64,000 nt of DNA. Origin: Cercozoa sp. M6MM. Its lineage: Eukaryota > Endomyxa: Ascetosporea. Below the pieces are notes generated by a model. That model searched no databases, was not told the DNA's origin, and saw only the letters and a program-made list of their open reading frames with translations. Positions 1-13,068 of this stretch are shown here, piece by piece; position 1 is the first letter of the stretch, and the number at the start of each line of letters is the position of its first letter. A program made the position numbers and the translations under genes. The stretch lies in assembly GCA_040357565.1 (NCBI GenBank), contig JBDODJ010000027.1; one strand, written 5' to 3'.

Positions 1-57
<57 letters not shown>
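1..57. repeat. (TG)n microsatellite at left edge
   Basis: Uninterrupted TG repeat that starts before the window. Probably intronic to the FtsX-like gene. Confidence 0.9.
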
Positions 58-58
<1 letters not shown>

Positions 59-3000
59 TTGCCCAGTGTGCAAGTCGCTTGAGCGATATGTCGCTCGACG
101 TGACTGACGCCTCGTGGTATTACGCCTACGACGCCTCGTCGCCGTGCCGTGGTTTCTCCAAGTCGATGCCGTGCGTGTACCACATCTGTGACACTGGCAA
201 TGCGTACACGCCGACTGCTGCACATGGAAGCCATGCGGCGCTTGCGCAGTGGCGAGCAGTAGACAGCAACAAGAATCAAAGCTCGCACGGCATGCGAAAC
301 GACGTGCAGGCGCTGTTCAAGAAGACCGTGTTACACTCGACTCGAGTGTTAGGCACCTTCGCTCAACGTGTAATCGGTGCTGTCGCACCCTCCGTACTCA
401 ACATGCAAGGAGGTGCCGTTACTTTCTGGTCTTCTTGTGTGCTTGAGTGCAAAACATTCTATCACACAGGCTCGGAACTGCCGCCGGTCGTGCAAGAGGA
501 CTCCAGTAACCACATTAGGCAGCAAGCAAACGCAAAACCAGACGCTGTCTCGAGTGGCACAGGCATCAGTACGGCGCTGCATCTAATCGACTTTGCCGGC
601 GAGACCACTGCGCAGATCGGACGACAGTGGACCAACGCCGATATCGATCGCGGCGACTTTGAACGCACATCGATCAACCGAGTTCTGCCTGTTCAGATGC
701 ACACGCGTGTCGCCGAGAAACTCGACTTGAATGTTGGTACCTGGTGTCCTATTTTCTTGTACCCATGTGCTGGTGTACTGTACGCTTTAGGCGATATCTT
801 TGTCTACGCACTCGACTTGTCAAGCCAAGATTGGCCTTTTGTAACGTCGATCACTTGCTCTGTTCCATGCTCCCTGTCTCCTTTAACACCTTTCTTCAGT
901 TGCACACGCTGCTGTTGCGAGCGGCCGAAGCTCAAAAACTCGCGAAAAACGAGACGAAAGAGCACGTCGATTCCTTGAAGAGCAAACGGACTTGGGGTAC
1001 TCATTGTTTGAGCATCATGCCATATAGTAGCGATGTTTGTGTACAGCCTTGCCTATGCGTATCGCCACAATCCGAAAGTAACTCCACCGCGCTTCCGTGC
1101 CTGTATTGCATCTGTCTGTGGAGTTCTATCTAAGCTTTCTCAGTGACGGAAAGGGCAAGTTTCCGTCCGACTCGGACGATTGGATCGCTGCGTACCCTTT
1201 GTGCTACGCCATTTCTTGGTCTTGATGTACCTGATCTCTTGTGTACAGGGACATTGATGAATTCAAACAAGTGGCTTTGCACTTCTCCAACGTGCGCGCA
1301 CATGCGGTCGCTTCGAACAGCGCTGCGCTATACAATCTCGTTGCTCTGCCCGTACTGCACACTTTATCGACGGTGCTCTTCTGCTAGTGTACTGGGCGCT
1401 TCGGGGTACAGGATATGCGCGAAGCAAGCACGCATTTACACGCCAGTTTTCTTCGCGCCTCTGGTACCGGCATACCCTCTCACAGTATGGACTGCGTAAG
1501 TAATCCGAATATAGGCTCGAAAGACTTCGAGCAGCAACGTTTCAAATTGTACCACTCGTCGTCCTACGAGGACATTCGCAAGTAGTCGTTTTCTTCTTCA
1601 CATCCCTCTTACCCCTTCTTACCTTCGTTGCTGCTTTCTAGAAAGATGCAGCAGCGCGTGTCGAAACTGCTCTTTAGCAGCGGTGGATTTGTCGCCTTCC
1701 AGTCCGACTTGTATTTTCAATCCTTCAGTTCAGTGCTTCTGTTAAAGTTGACTCTGTGCTGAGTGTCGCTGAACTGCAGGCCGGTGCTCGACGAGTTGCG
1801 TAGGGATCGTCTGTTAGCGCTGCTTTTGGGCCTCGCACTGGTAGCATTCTTTGCACGTGTCAAGCGGCACACCTGTCAATTGTGTGACAGTTGTATGCAT
1901 GCATGTGTTAACTGTAGAACATTCTACTCGTTGTGTTGATTGCACTTTCGGTCGCTTTGTTGCAGGTACTTCCTTCAGTTCTTTTCTTTGTCCCCAGACG
2001 TCTGCGTTGTGCACGCAGTCACTGCTGCTGATTTCGGTGCAATCGCGACGTTTCCAGTTCGGCGGTATCCTTCCCAAGTTTACAGTTGTCCGAGTCGACG
2101 TTGTCTGTGTGAGACAGTGCTTCGGATGCTTGGCATGCGGCGACGTCGTGTCGTGGGACTGCTGCTTGTTCAATCGATGGTACGCCTACCCTTCCTCAGT
2201 TGCCTCGTACTCTATGTACATACGTTGTATCTACATACCTTGACAGGTGCTATCATTGCCGTCGACCGTGTTGGCAGTGATTCTAGCGGCCTTGTTGAAT
2301 GCAGGCATCGCTTCTGTGCTGCGTGGTTCCTTGGTGTGTTCCCGCTATACTACTGCGAGGGTCTCTCGTGGTTGTTTTATTGCCATTTGGTTGGGTGCAG
2401 AGTCTCGATGACACCAGTGCCATTTCGAGTCTGCTACCGGCAGGTGCAGTGCTGCTTGGCCTTGCTTTGGGTATCTTGGTGCCGTTGATCTCGCTCATCG
2501 TGCCTCTGCGTGCTGCGTACTGTTTCTCACGAACTAACTTACCACCTCATATCTGAGTGATCGATATTGCCCCTCTCCCAGATTAAGAGTAAACGTACAA
2601 GACGCGGTGGATATGCGCCGATCGGCGTCGCTGAGCAACAAGGCATTGCGCCGCGTTCGTATCGCTCGTGTCGAGGACACCAACAAGCAGGTGTCGCCGG
2701 CACTGCTCGCACTGGGTGGTACCACATGTTCATAGCTTAGTGTGCAAGCAGACTATGTGTACATATGTGGATGCAGGAGCAACCTTCCTGGCAGGATTTG
2801 TGGTGTACTACCTGGTGCCACTATCGCTGCTGTCGGCCGACCTGGTGCTGTTCTTCAACATCGTGCTGTTCATCTTGGCCGGCATGCTGATTGCGCTGGT
2901 GTCACTCTCGCTGCGCGTGGCTCTGCCGTTGCTGCAGTCGCTTTTGGTGACGCTGCTCTTCTTTTGGGAACCACTGGCCATGCGAGGTACATTTGCTGCC

Positions 3001-3665
3001 CTTGCTTCACCTTTGCTTGACTACTTGTGTATACTGTACCCTCTGGCCAGTTCTGCTGAAGAAGCAACTGCTGGCGCACCGGGAACACAACCGACGAACG
3101 TAGCAGATATCTAAACCCCTCCTTGATCACTGTAAATACACACTCTACCTCCCTTGTCTAGGTCACTGATGTTCGCCGTGTCGCTCGGGTTCGTTGTGTT
3201 TGCCGCCGCGTCGTTCCAACTGCAAACCTCGCTGGTAGTTTTGGCTGGAGTCGCTGATCCTTTGGTGCACGTGTCCACGCATCATCATAGGCATCATTCG
3301 CAACACTCAAAGCTGCTGGTGGCTACATCAATGTGGTATCTTTCCTGATTGGTCGCCGTCAGTGTACATCTGTGTTTGTGTCTCATAGAGAGTGACAGAT
3401 GCGCAACGTACCCAAGCAATGTCGCTGCAGTCGATCGCTGATATCGAACGTCTCTCCACTGGTCTGTTTTGTGTTTTTAAAGGATGAGAAAATGCAGGAG
3501 CTAGATGATATTACATTTACAGGCACGTCTCCCACGGTGGAATCGCTGCAAGCGTCACCGTGGGTCGATCTGTCGCGTGACTTGTCCGTGAGCGTGAGCG
3601 ACGTCGGTATCGACGCCTCTGTTCCCTTCGATGATGTGGTACTGTCACCTTGACCCTGTCTCTCT

Positions 3666-3704
<39 letters not shown>

Positions 3705-3706
3705 TA

Positions 3707-3778
<72 letters not shown>

Positions 3779-5223
3779 CCGAAAGGTCTGCAGGTGCAAG
3801 AGATCGGCTGGCGCACGATGCCACTCGGCGCAGTCGACGCTGTGCGCACTCGAGTACACTTCTATCTTCACACCTTGTGTCTTCCTTTTACTTCCCCAAG
3901 GTGGTACATCCTGGACGAGCCTTCGCTGGCGCTGTTGACATTTTCGGAGTCACAGCAAACTTCTTCCGCGCTGTAGCTCTGTTTTTATTACAGGGGTTGA
4001 TGCGTGTATCTGATCTGTGACAAGATGAGTCTCTGTCTCTAGGCCGGTGATGGTGACAGCGACGGCTTCCTGCGACTGCGAGAAACGGCACCTGGTGTCA
4101 ATCGTGGCAACCTCGTACCTTCTTTGTGTATCTGACTGATACATTTGTTGGTATGACACTTGGCACTCACACACAACTGTCAGGGCGACCGACTCAATGT
4201 GCCACCACAAACTGAGACCAAAAAGAGTCAGTCGCTGCGGCAGTCGGTGTCGCAGTCTCGAGACTCGTCGTTCCCGGTGCTGCCGTGCCTGCTGCCGACG
4301 GCTGTGCTGAACCGACTGCGCATTCCGCATGACTCGGGTAAGAAGCTATGAGGGAGGGTAGTGGGGGAAGGGTAAGACCGAAAGAGTTGATACCGTGTGC
4401 GCGTAGTGGTGAAAGGCAAGGCGGACTTCTTGCTTGAAATGACGCCAGAAGAGATCACGCTTGACGATGTATGTTCCGTTGACTCACCCACCTTTACAGC
4501 GTGTATCGCTTGATACACGTTGATTGGGCAGAACGACAACGGTGATAACGGTGATCTCGTGATCGATCCCGTGACCGGTACTTTCTCGTCTCTGTATTTG
4601 GTACCACGTGTGCTTTTGACTTAAGTGGTTCTAGTCAACGAAACACTTACTGTCAACAATGAACTACGTCCTGGCTGTACGTCATGCTTTGATCCTCTCC
4701 CTCCCCAGGGTATATTTTGTGTCCGTGCAGCACCTCGATACGTGCACATGCGTGCCATTGCTACTGCTGACTCCTTGCCTTCTATGGCGGTACCTGTGTT
4801 GCTCTTTACTTGCTTTTCGCCCTTTACTCTGACCTCCAGGCTTCACGCTTTCCAAACCTCGGAGGCGACGACGCGTCGGTCTCCGTCACGGCCGAGGCAA
4901 ACGACAGAGGTGTTTCTTGTCCCTCTTCTTCCTGTGGTTACTAAATTCCATGTATGTGGTGTGAACAGGCGAGGAGGGAGACACTGGCGTGGCTGCTCTT
5001 GTGGTCCTTGTTACACCATGACAGACATTAATATTGATATAGGATGTGTATTCTTCCCTCTTGCAGGTCGGTCTGGAGTCTTATAGACTACTACGCGCCT
5101 TTGGCCAGATCACTGTAAGCTCAGTACAGATTTGACTGGTGAGTGTACACACCTGCGCTGCTTGTGAGCACAGGCAGTCGAAAGCGACTCTGGTCAGGAG
5201 ATGGCAGCCAGTACTGTTCATTT

Positions 5224-5272
<49 letters not shown>

Positions 5273-5282
5273 NNNNNNNNNN

Positions 5283-5332
<50 letters not shown>

Positions 5333-6420
5333 CAACTGGCGGATATCACAGGAGTCGGTCAGCGCGGGGGTGGTGTCGATTTGACACGTGCTGCTCGGTA
5401 TTGCAGTGCATAAAACTGCCTACATACTCACTGAATCCATGACTTCCGTGCACAGTCTGTCGTTGTCGCCGAACGAACGTGCTGCCGAACCTCTGCCTTG
5501 GGCTCGGTAGCTCGAAGCACTATGTGGGTGTTCCCTTTTGGAAAGGGGGTTGTGTCTTGAATAGAGGTGTCATCAAGTTGACCGATTCGATGTACGGTGC
5601 CGTCGAGAGCGGTGTTGCTGCAAGTACACCGCAAGCACAGCGACACGACCTTTACCTCGTACACACATCCATGAACTGCCACCTGCCGTGTCTCCTTTTT
5701 TTACACTTTTGTACAGACAGCACTGCGTGCACTCGCCCCGATCGCACGGCCCACCAGTTACTTGGTATTTTGGGTTGTACTTATGCCGTGTTTATACTCA
5801 GAGTATGACTGTGTGTTTAAAGGTGACCTCGAGTGACGTAGTGCGCCAAGACACAGGAACGCCAACACTCAAGGCAGCCGACTTTCTCAACACGCAGCGA
5901 AGCAATAACGACACACTGCGCTCACTCGGCGCTGTTTTTGCCTTTGCGGTGCCATCTCTCAATTGGTGTGCCCAGAGGTGTGTACTCAAGCGTATGTATA
6001 CTGACCCTGCCTCTCTTGTAGGCACTCGTGGCTCTCTCGCTTTGCGTGGCAGCACTTCTGGCCGCGGCGGCGGCATCGACGAGAGCGCAGGCGAAAGAGC
6101 TCGGCGTAGTGCGTGCACTGGGCCTCACGCTGAGCCAGCTGCGACGCGTGCTGGCCGAGGAAGCCGCCGTCGTCGTCGTGTCGGCCTCGATGATGGGCCT
6201 GCTCATTGGCGTGCTGTTAGCGACGGCAATGGCCTTGCAACAGGCTCTCTTCGCCGACGCGCCGTTGCAGGTTGCGGTGCCGGTGCCTCTCGTCCTCGTT
6301 TCGGTAGCGATCGCCCTGCTGACTGCCGTGCTGGCTGCACTGGGGTACTATACTGCATAAGTACGCATATTCTTTTTTGTCCGATCTATGTCTTCTAACT
6401 GGGTTTTCGTGTGTGTGTGT

Positions 6421-6469
<49 letters not shown>

Positions 6470-6479
6470 NNNNNNNNNN

Positions 6480-6528
<49 letters not shown>

Positions 6529-6610
6529 GGCGCTGCGTTCGGTCACCGGCAGCAGCCAAGGCGCACACTCTAAGTCAGTAACAACGCTTTTCCGAGTCTC
6601 ACCGACCTAA
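1..6610 (+). CDS. FtsX-like ABC transporter permease family membrane protein (5' partial, many introns)
   Basis: The 3' part of a large multi-exon membrane protein whose 5' end lies outside the window. Hydrophobic exons are readable near 1790-1850, 2400-2525 and 2775-2990. An exon pair joined across 3098-3162 gives a charged stretch followed by RRTSLMFAVSLGFVVF, the usual entry into a second permease unit. The last large exon (about 6022-6345) has the most diagnostic block: paired hydrophobic helices around KELGVVRALGLTLSQLRRV, the FtsX/MacB-type coupling segment. The terminal intron, about 6346-6528, is filled with TG repeats; it rejoins in frame to GALRSVTG and a stop at 6608-6610. FtsX-domain permeases normally pair with an ABC ATPase in lipid or protein export or in signalling; no ATPase is visible here, so the role is unknown. 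Most exons between 60 and 2400 and between 3500 and 5900 are approximate. Family call fairly sure; function not. Confidence 0.78.
3661..3776. repeat. Compound (CT)n-(GT)n microsatellite
   Basis: About 15 CT units followed by about 30 GT units, inside the FtsX-like gene and almost surely intronic. Confidence 0.95.
5225..5329. repeat. (TG)n microsatellite with 10-N assembly gap at 5273-5282
   Basis: TG repeat on both sides of a run of ten N, so its true length is unknown. Confidence 0.95.
6409..6528. repeat. (TG)n microsatellite with 10-N gap at 6470-6479, ending in an intron acceptor
   Basis: The repeat runs directly into TAG at 6526-6528, the proposed acceptor of the last intron of the FtsX-like gene. 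Confidence 0.9.
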
Positions 6611-6772
6611 ACGAATGGAAAACTAACGGAAAAATCGTTTTCCTTAACGTGTACATACTACGTTCGCGTTAGCATCGAATTCTCAATCAAATTTTCGTTA
6701 GCGTAGTATCACGTCTTTGCGTATGCATGCGCATAGCAGTGCTGACTCGCTTCCTTCAGGTTGAAACCGTCT

Positions 6773-7586
6773 ATCCGAGCTGTAGCGAGTCGAGAAACTC
6801 CCGGACCGTTGCATAGGTGACCTCGTGTTTGTCTGCCAGGAATCGCTCTGCGAACGCATGTTCTGCATGGAGCACCTGCAACAAACCACATCTCACATGA
6901 ACTGCCTGACGTAGTGGTGCAAAGAATCAAACGGTGCCAAGTCGTGGACGGGCCAAGCGACGCTGCGACACGCTCGTCATGTCGTACGACGCTTTCTCTG
7001 CGCGAGGTAAAGTGCATGTGCCCATCTCTGTTGTTCTGGTATCTCGTTACAGTACGAGTGACCGAGACGGGCGGTTATCTCGGCCGCGACAAGGTTAGGA
7101 CGTGATTTTTGTCTGCAACATGTCTTGTGCTGCCCTACCGGCACGCAGCAGTCTCCGAAGATAGTCTGCGACTGCCGACTTTGCTACTTGGTTTGGAAGG
7201 ACGCCGTCGCATTGGCGTGCTGCGTCATGTAGCTGGTCAAGAATGTTGTCGTCGGCGGCACCGGGAAACATTGCTTTGACGTGCACTTCCGCGCCACATG
7301 TTGACCCAATACCAAATTCTTGCTTGCATCGTTCATCCATTCTATTGGCGTTTAGCCTGTTCGACAGATGGAAGGCCGTTCGAGTGGTCAGAATCGGAGC
7401 ACTGCACGCACGATGATTATTTTGTTTGTCGTGGCTGGAATCGATCAATGACGTGAGAGCGACTGGCAGACCCAGCGAGCAGTCACAAAGAGTGAGAAGA
7501 TCAGACACCTTGACCAAGCACGGCTTGTGCATTAACAGTGCTCGCAGTCGCGTGAACACTCCAAACAACACATGGGTGCGTCCCAT
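6773..7586 (-). CDS. Doubtful small multi-exon gene of unknown function
   Basis: The minus strand has an open frame of 163 codons (7586 to 7095) ending in an alanine- and arginine-rich helical stretch (ADYLRRLLRAGRAAQDML). Downstream are two further coding-like pieces: one near 7092-6980 and a last exon ending in REFLDSLQLG and a stop at 6773. I could not join all pieces with consistent GT-AG phases, so the exon model is unresolved. No domain is recognised. It would be divergent from the LRR-RhoGAP gene that starts just to the right. It could equally be an intergenic stretch with chance open frames. Confidence 0.3.
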
Positions 7587-7597
7587 GCTTGAGTATC

Positions 7598-7837
7598 ATG
7601 TTTGTGTGCCGTGTTTTTGTGATTTTGTCGCACGTGCCACCTGGTTCTTTCTCAATCTGTTGTTCTGCAGGCGGAAAAGACGCACAACCTTTCGTAGAAG
7701 AGCAGCTGCTTGTACTACTTAGCTTAAGAGAACGAACGTTTGTTAAGCTCATTTGTACCGCTGAATCGGTTACGCAGGCCCATGAGAAGTTGCTGTTCTT
7801 TGGCGAGATTCCCAATGTCACAATCGATAGCAAGGTG

Positions 7838-7877
<40 letters not shown>

Positions 7878-9490
7878 TTACGCGTTTCTCGAACCATCTG
7901 TCTGTGTGCTCAGGGCAAACCGACGTCCCGCAGTTGTGCCGTTACTTCCCACAGGTATCCTTACATACCTCACTGCGTATTTACCCGCGTACCCCCCCCC
8001 CCCCCCCGGCAGGTTCCTGCTGGTGCGAGAGGGTGGCCTGATCTCCAAGAACCTGTCGCTCGCACTCGCTGAACCGATCGTACGCCTGCGTTTGCTGCGA
8101 CTCACCAATGCTATCGCACGCCTTGGTATGCTGATATGATCATTACCTTTTCCCCCCCCCCCCTTTCCGTTTACCTTTCCTTTACCTTCTGCAGAGTTCG
8201 CGCCGCTGCCAGAAATGGAGTTGATGTCGCAGGCGTCGTCCCAGCTGAAGCAGTATTTTGGCAGTGGCAGCAAGACGCGATATGTCGACATCGAGATGTG
8301 CGTTGTCTCTGTTAGCCTAATATCTGTACATGTACAGATATACAAACATATGTTGTCGGTATGGTTGAGTACAGGGCATCGCAGGAGGCTCTGTGTGCCT
8401 TGCTGGAGCCACTGGTGGCGCGTCTTCTCGTGTTCACATGTGACTGGCCCACTCGAGGTACCTCTCGTATTGACTTACATGAGTACACTGGTTACTCCGT
8501 AATATGCATGCGCAGGAGGCACGGAGAGCTCGCCGGCACCGCGACTGGAGATGCCGCAGCACGTGCTGGAGGCCTTCACGGCCAGCAAGCACAAGTACGT
8601 CAGTGCCGTTGCCGCCAGCCACCACAGCCGCGACAGCATCGACAACGGCAGCGGCACTCCTTCGGCCACGGCGACTGGCTTGGTACAGAGGGGGAACATA
8701 CCAGTTCGGGGTGGTGGTGGGGGGGGGGGGGTAAAGCTATCGCTGCCATGTGTAGGCGACCTCGTCACAAGGCGCCTTTGTTGAGCTGTACATCGCGGCG
8801 TGTCTCGCGATGGGCGTTCCTCTCAGCGAACAGACTGAGCCAGGTACCTTGTATGTGTGTGTGTTTGCGTGTGTGTATGTATCTGTGAGACATATGAGTA
8901 GACGCACCGCATCACGAGCGCACGCGTAGTTCACTGACGGCACCTGTCTCGGGTAGGGGTAGCCCTTGAGCCCTTGCCTTCTTTGACCCACATACTCCTG
9001 CTCCCTCGTAGTGGCAGGAGCACTGCCGCAGGAGGAGTCGACACTCGTGGGAAACTTCGGCGATAGCGACGTCATGCACGTGGGCGGCGGCATCGCCACC
9101 GGCGACGACGTCTTGGCGCGTCTGCGTTGCATCATGTCCTCTGGAGGCACACACACACATGCGTGCATATGCATACATATATATATGTGTATATGCATAA
9201 GCAGTGAACGAGAGTAGTCAGCGCACGCTGCAGCTGCGTCAGCTGCTCAGCGGACTGGACGACAAGGACACGACGACGCACTGCGCCGCGCTGGCCTTTG
9301 CGCTGCGTTTCTCGGAACTCTTTAGTGGACTGTGCGCTACCGGGGTGCCGCTGGGTGGTACCTTTTGTTTCGTTGTACTCCTATTACACCTCCCCACCCC
9401 TTCGTTACTACTAGGTGTGCTGTGAAACAGATGACGCAGCGTCGCTGCTGCTTGGCATTGTGGCGACCAACTTTCAGGTGTGCCATTGTT

Positions 9491-9531
<41 letters not shown>

Positions 9532-9702
9532 TGTGTGTGTGTATGGTGTGTGTGATTGGGAGTGAGTACAGCTGTCGTCGCTCGAGATGGCCGACGTCAA
9601 GGCCGGCAAGAGCGCCGTAGTCGCACTGGCGCATGCACTGGAGACACCTGTAGGCGCACGTCACTACGAGGTACCTTTATGTAAGGAGTGTGTGGGTCTT
9701 TG

Positions 9703-9751
<49 letters not shown>

Positions 9752-9761
9752 NNNNNNNNNN

Positions 9762-9810
<49 letters not shown>

Positions 9811-12634
9811 TTGCTAGACTTGAGTCTGTGCAACATGGGCGACGCCGGCTTCAAGCAGCTGCTGCGTGCCATCGAGGCCTCGTCGTCTACGGTGCCTACT
9901 TTTCCCCCCCCCCCCCAACACCTTTTACCCCCCTTGTAAAGGTGTCGCAACTGCACCTGAACCATTGTCACATCTCGGCGCGCTCGTCGTGGCAGGTGCG
10001 TTTGCCTCTACCCCTACTCCCTACCCTAACCCCATTTTCTCTCACCCTGTGTGACAGGCCATGGCGGCACTGAGCGAACCGTCGCGCCACCCGACATTCC
10101 TTCCGCTGCTGCAGACACTCGAGATGGACGGCAACGCGTGCAACGGTGCTACCTCTTTACCCCGCCCCGCCTTTTACCTCCTTTACCTCCGCCCCCCTTG
10201 GCACAGGCAAGGCGACGGCACACTTGGCGCACATTCTCGGTCACTGCGCTAACTTGCGTCGTGAGTTTAGTTTCTTGCGATCTATGTCTCCTTTATGCCT
10301 CTTCCCCCTTTATCCCTACCTTTCCCAGACCTGTCGCTAAGCGACTGCTCGATGGGTGCCTCTGAGTGCGACCTCGTGATCAAGGTACGCTTGCGTCCCT
10401 CCCCGGATTGGTTTGTATGTACTGTACAGATGGACGGGGTGTTTGTACATTAGGCACTGACGGATAACAACAAGTTGATGCGACAGAAGCTGCGTTCGGT
10501 GGATTTGTCGAAGAATGCGCTCGCTATTCCTGGTAGTCGTGTTTTACCCCCTACCCCCCCTCTTACCTTCTACCCCTCGGACAGGCACTTCGCGCATGCG
10601 GTCGCGCAACGACGCCAACGAGATCTCGTTCAACCACTTGCTCAACCTGGCGCGCGTGTACCTCGCATTTTAGTCCCCATTACCCTCAATCCCCTTACCC
10701 CCTTATCCCCTCTGGGTGCAGTGCGGACAAGCTGGAATGCCTAGCGCTGCGGCAGACCGGTCTGGACGCGGAGTGCGTGGCGCGACTGCTCAACGCGCTC
10801 AACGACAACGCGTCGGTACACAACTAACGCTGAGGGCGTTTATGAGTATGACTGTGGGTATATCGATGCGTCCACACGGCTGTGGGTATGCAGCTGCAGA
10901 GACGCATGCAGGGACTAGTCAGCAACAACGAGGAGGACAAAAGCAACGAGCTGTAGCGCTCCTTTACCCTCACCTTTACCCCCCCCCCCCACCCTTACCC
11001 CGCACCCTTATCCCCTCTCTTTTGTACACGTTGTATGTGCAGTGACGAGACAAGGCGCATTTTCGCCGACGCCAACGACGGCATGTTCACGCCGGTCACC
11101 ATGTACGCACTCTGCTGGGGCCCAAGGTCTATAGGGGGTGGAGGGGGTAAGGGTGTAGGGGGTCAAGGGATAGGAGGTAAAGGGGTAGGGGGTAAAGGTA
11201 CAACGGAGATGTGCAGGTACGCCACGGCGGGTCTGACGTCGCAGCGCGGTGTGACACTCGACGTTTCCGACAACGACAACATTGCCTATAAGGTGACCCC
11301 ATCCCATGTGATCACCTGCACTCTGAGTGACCCATGTGACCAATGTTTGTGTGCGCGCGCGTGTGTGTGTGTGTGTTTTGTGTATGTGCGTGTGTGTAGT
11401 CACCGGAAACACAAGTCGCCAAAAACACCGTTGTCACGGCACTGTCGCTGCAGGTGCGTCCCTGACACTTACTTTACCTCCCCCAATACCCCCTCCCCAC
11501 TTCCGGTAGAAATGCGACCTGGGCCGTCGCGGCACGATCGAGTGGTGCGAGCACCTGCCGCAGCTACACGCGTTGGTGGCGCTCGACTTCAGCTGCAACA
11601 TCAAGGGTACCGCTGTTACCCCACCCCCACCCGCGCGGGTACCGCCCCCCCGGCCCGGTGCCGGCGGCCCGCCCCGCCCTCGCTCCCCCCGATGCAGTTG
11701 CTGTCGCTGCGCGGCGACGACGACGGCAGTCTGCACGGACAGGACTGTTTGTACGCACTGCTGATGGCGCTGCCCAAGAACCGCTCGCTGGCCTGGGTCG
11801 ACGTGCGCGGCAACCGACTCGGCGACAGTGGCTACGAGATGGCCGCCTCGGCCGTGCAGCACAACAACGTGCTGCGCGTGCTGCGTGTCGACGACAACCG
11901 GCCGCAGGTCTGCACCCCTGTTACCCCCCCCCCTCCCGTTAATCCTCTTACCCTTTACTCTTACCCCCTCTACTCCACCCCGTTACCCCCCTCTTATTCC
12001 CGACCTGCACAGAGCATTAACGCGCTGCGAGTCTTCCGGCAGGCGATGCTGTCGTCGCGCACCATGCTGGGCGACACGCCGCAGAACGACATGCTGGCCA
12101 TGGCGTCCAAAAACCTCCAGCTGCAGCTCGAGATGCGACTCGGTAGTTCCTTGTCCCCCTTGCCTTCCTAGACTAATGTATGACTGTGTGTGTGCAGGAC
12201 TGGACGACATGCGCAAGTACTTTCTGCAAAACCGACGCAACGCGGCACAGGAACTCGCGGCTGCGCGTGCCTCGGGCGAGGACATTGAGGTTACATTTCT
12301 CACCAGTGGACCCACCAAAGTGACTGGTAGCAACTTTGTGCGTGTGCAGGACCACATGCAGCAGCGACAGAAGGGGCCGCAGTTCGGCGTCGATCCAGCC
12401 GACATCTTTGGCACTCTGCGAATGCCTGCCTACGGTACTGTTGTCCTAATGTACTATTCTGTATACATGTTTGATGTATGTATACGTGTGATGTAGAGTC
12501 ACGCATCCCGGTGGTGCTGTGTACAATCCTGAGCGCCATCGTGCACAAGGGCGGCCAGTCCATGGAGGTGTGTTAGTGTGTGTATGTGTCTGCGTACGTG
12601 TATGTGCCTGCGTACGTGTATTTGTCTGTGTCTA

Positions 12635-12681
<47 letters not shown>

Positions 12682-13027
12682 CTGACAGGGCATCTTCCGA
12701 CTGGCGCCCGACGAGAGCGAGAGCGAGCTGCTGCTTCAGCAACTCAACGATGCCTTGGTGGACGCCGGCAGCAACACCTTCGACGTCATGACGCTGGCCA
12801 ATGCTCTCAAGGTGTGGTTCCGCGACCTGCCGACGCGCGCACTGCAGGCCGTCGAGTGCGACACCATGGCCGCCTTTGTCGGTATGTAATCCCCTCCCTG
12901 TGTGCCCTTCTTTAATCCCACACCTGACAGAGGCACGCGAGAAGCGACGCAAAGGGACACAGGACGGTGCCAACCCGTCGTCCATTGGGGTGCTTATTAT
13001 GCTTGTATTGTATAGGTGTGTAATGCT

Positions 13028-13068
<41 letters not shown>

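Noticed and set aside
4-978. Long open frame starting in the TG repeat, read as a 324-residue protein
   Set aside because: The Cys-Val repeat start is just TG repeat translated. Only parts of the frame (about 560-760) may be exon of the FtsX-like gene.
3383-3871. His-Thr repeat protein on the minus strand
   Set aside because: It is the CA/GA microsatellite translated. The same applies to frames at 5081, 9597, 12632, 27544 and 58898.
11339-11399. Z-DNA-like TG/CG tract as a regulatory element
   Set aside because: It lies inside an intron and is simply its 3' end. No independent sign of a regulatory role.
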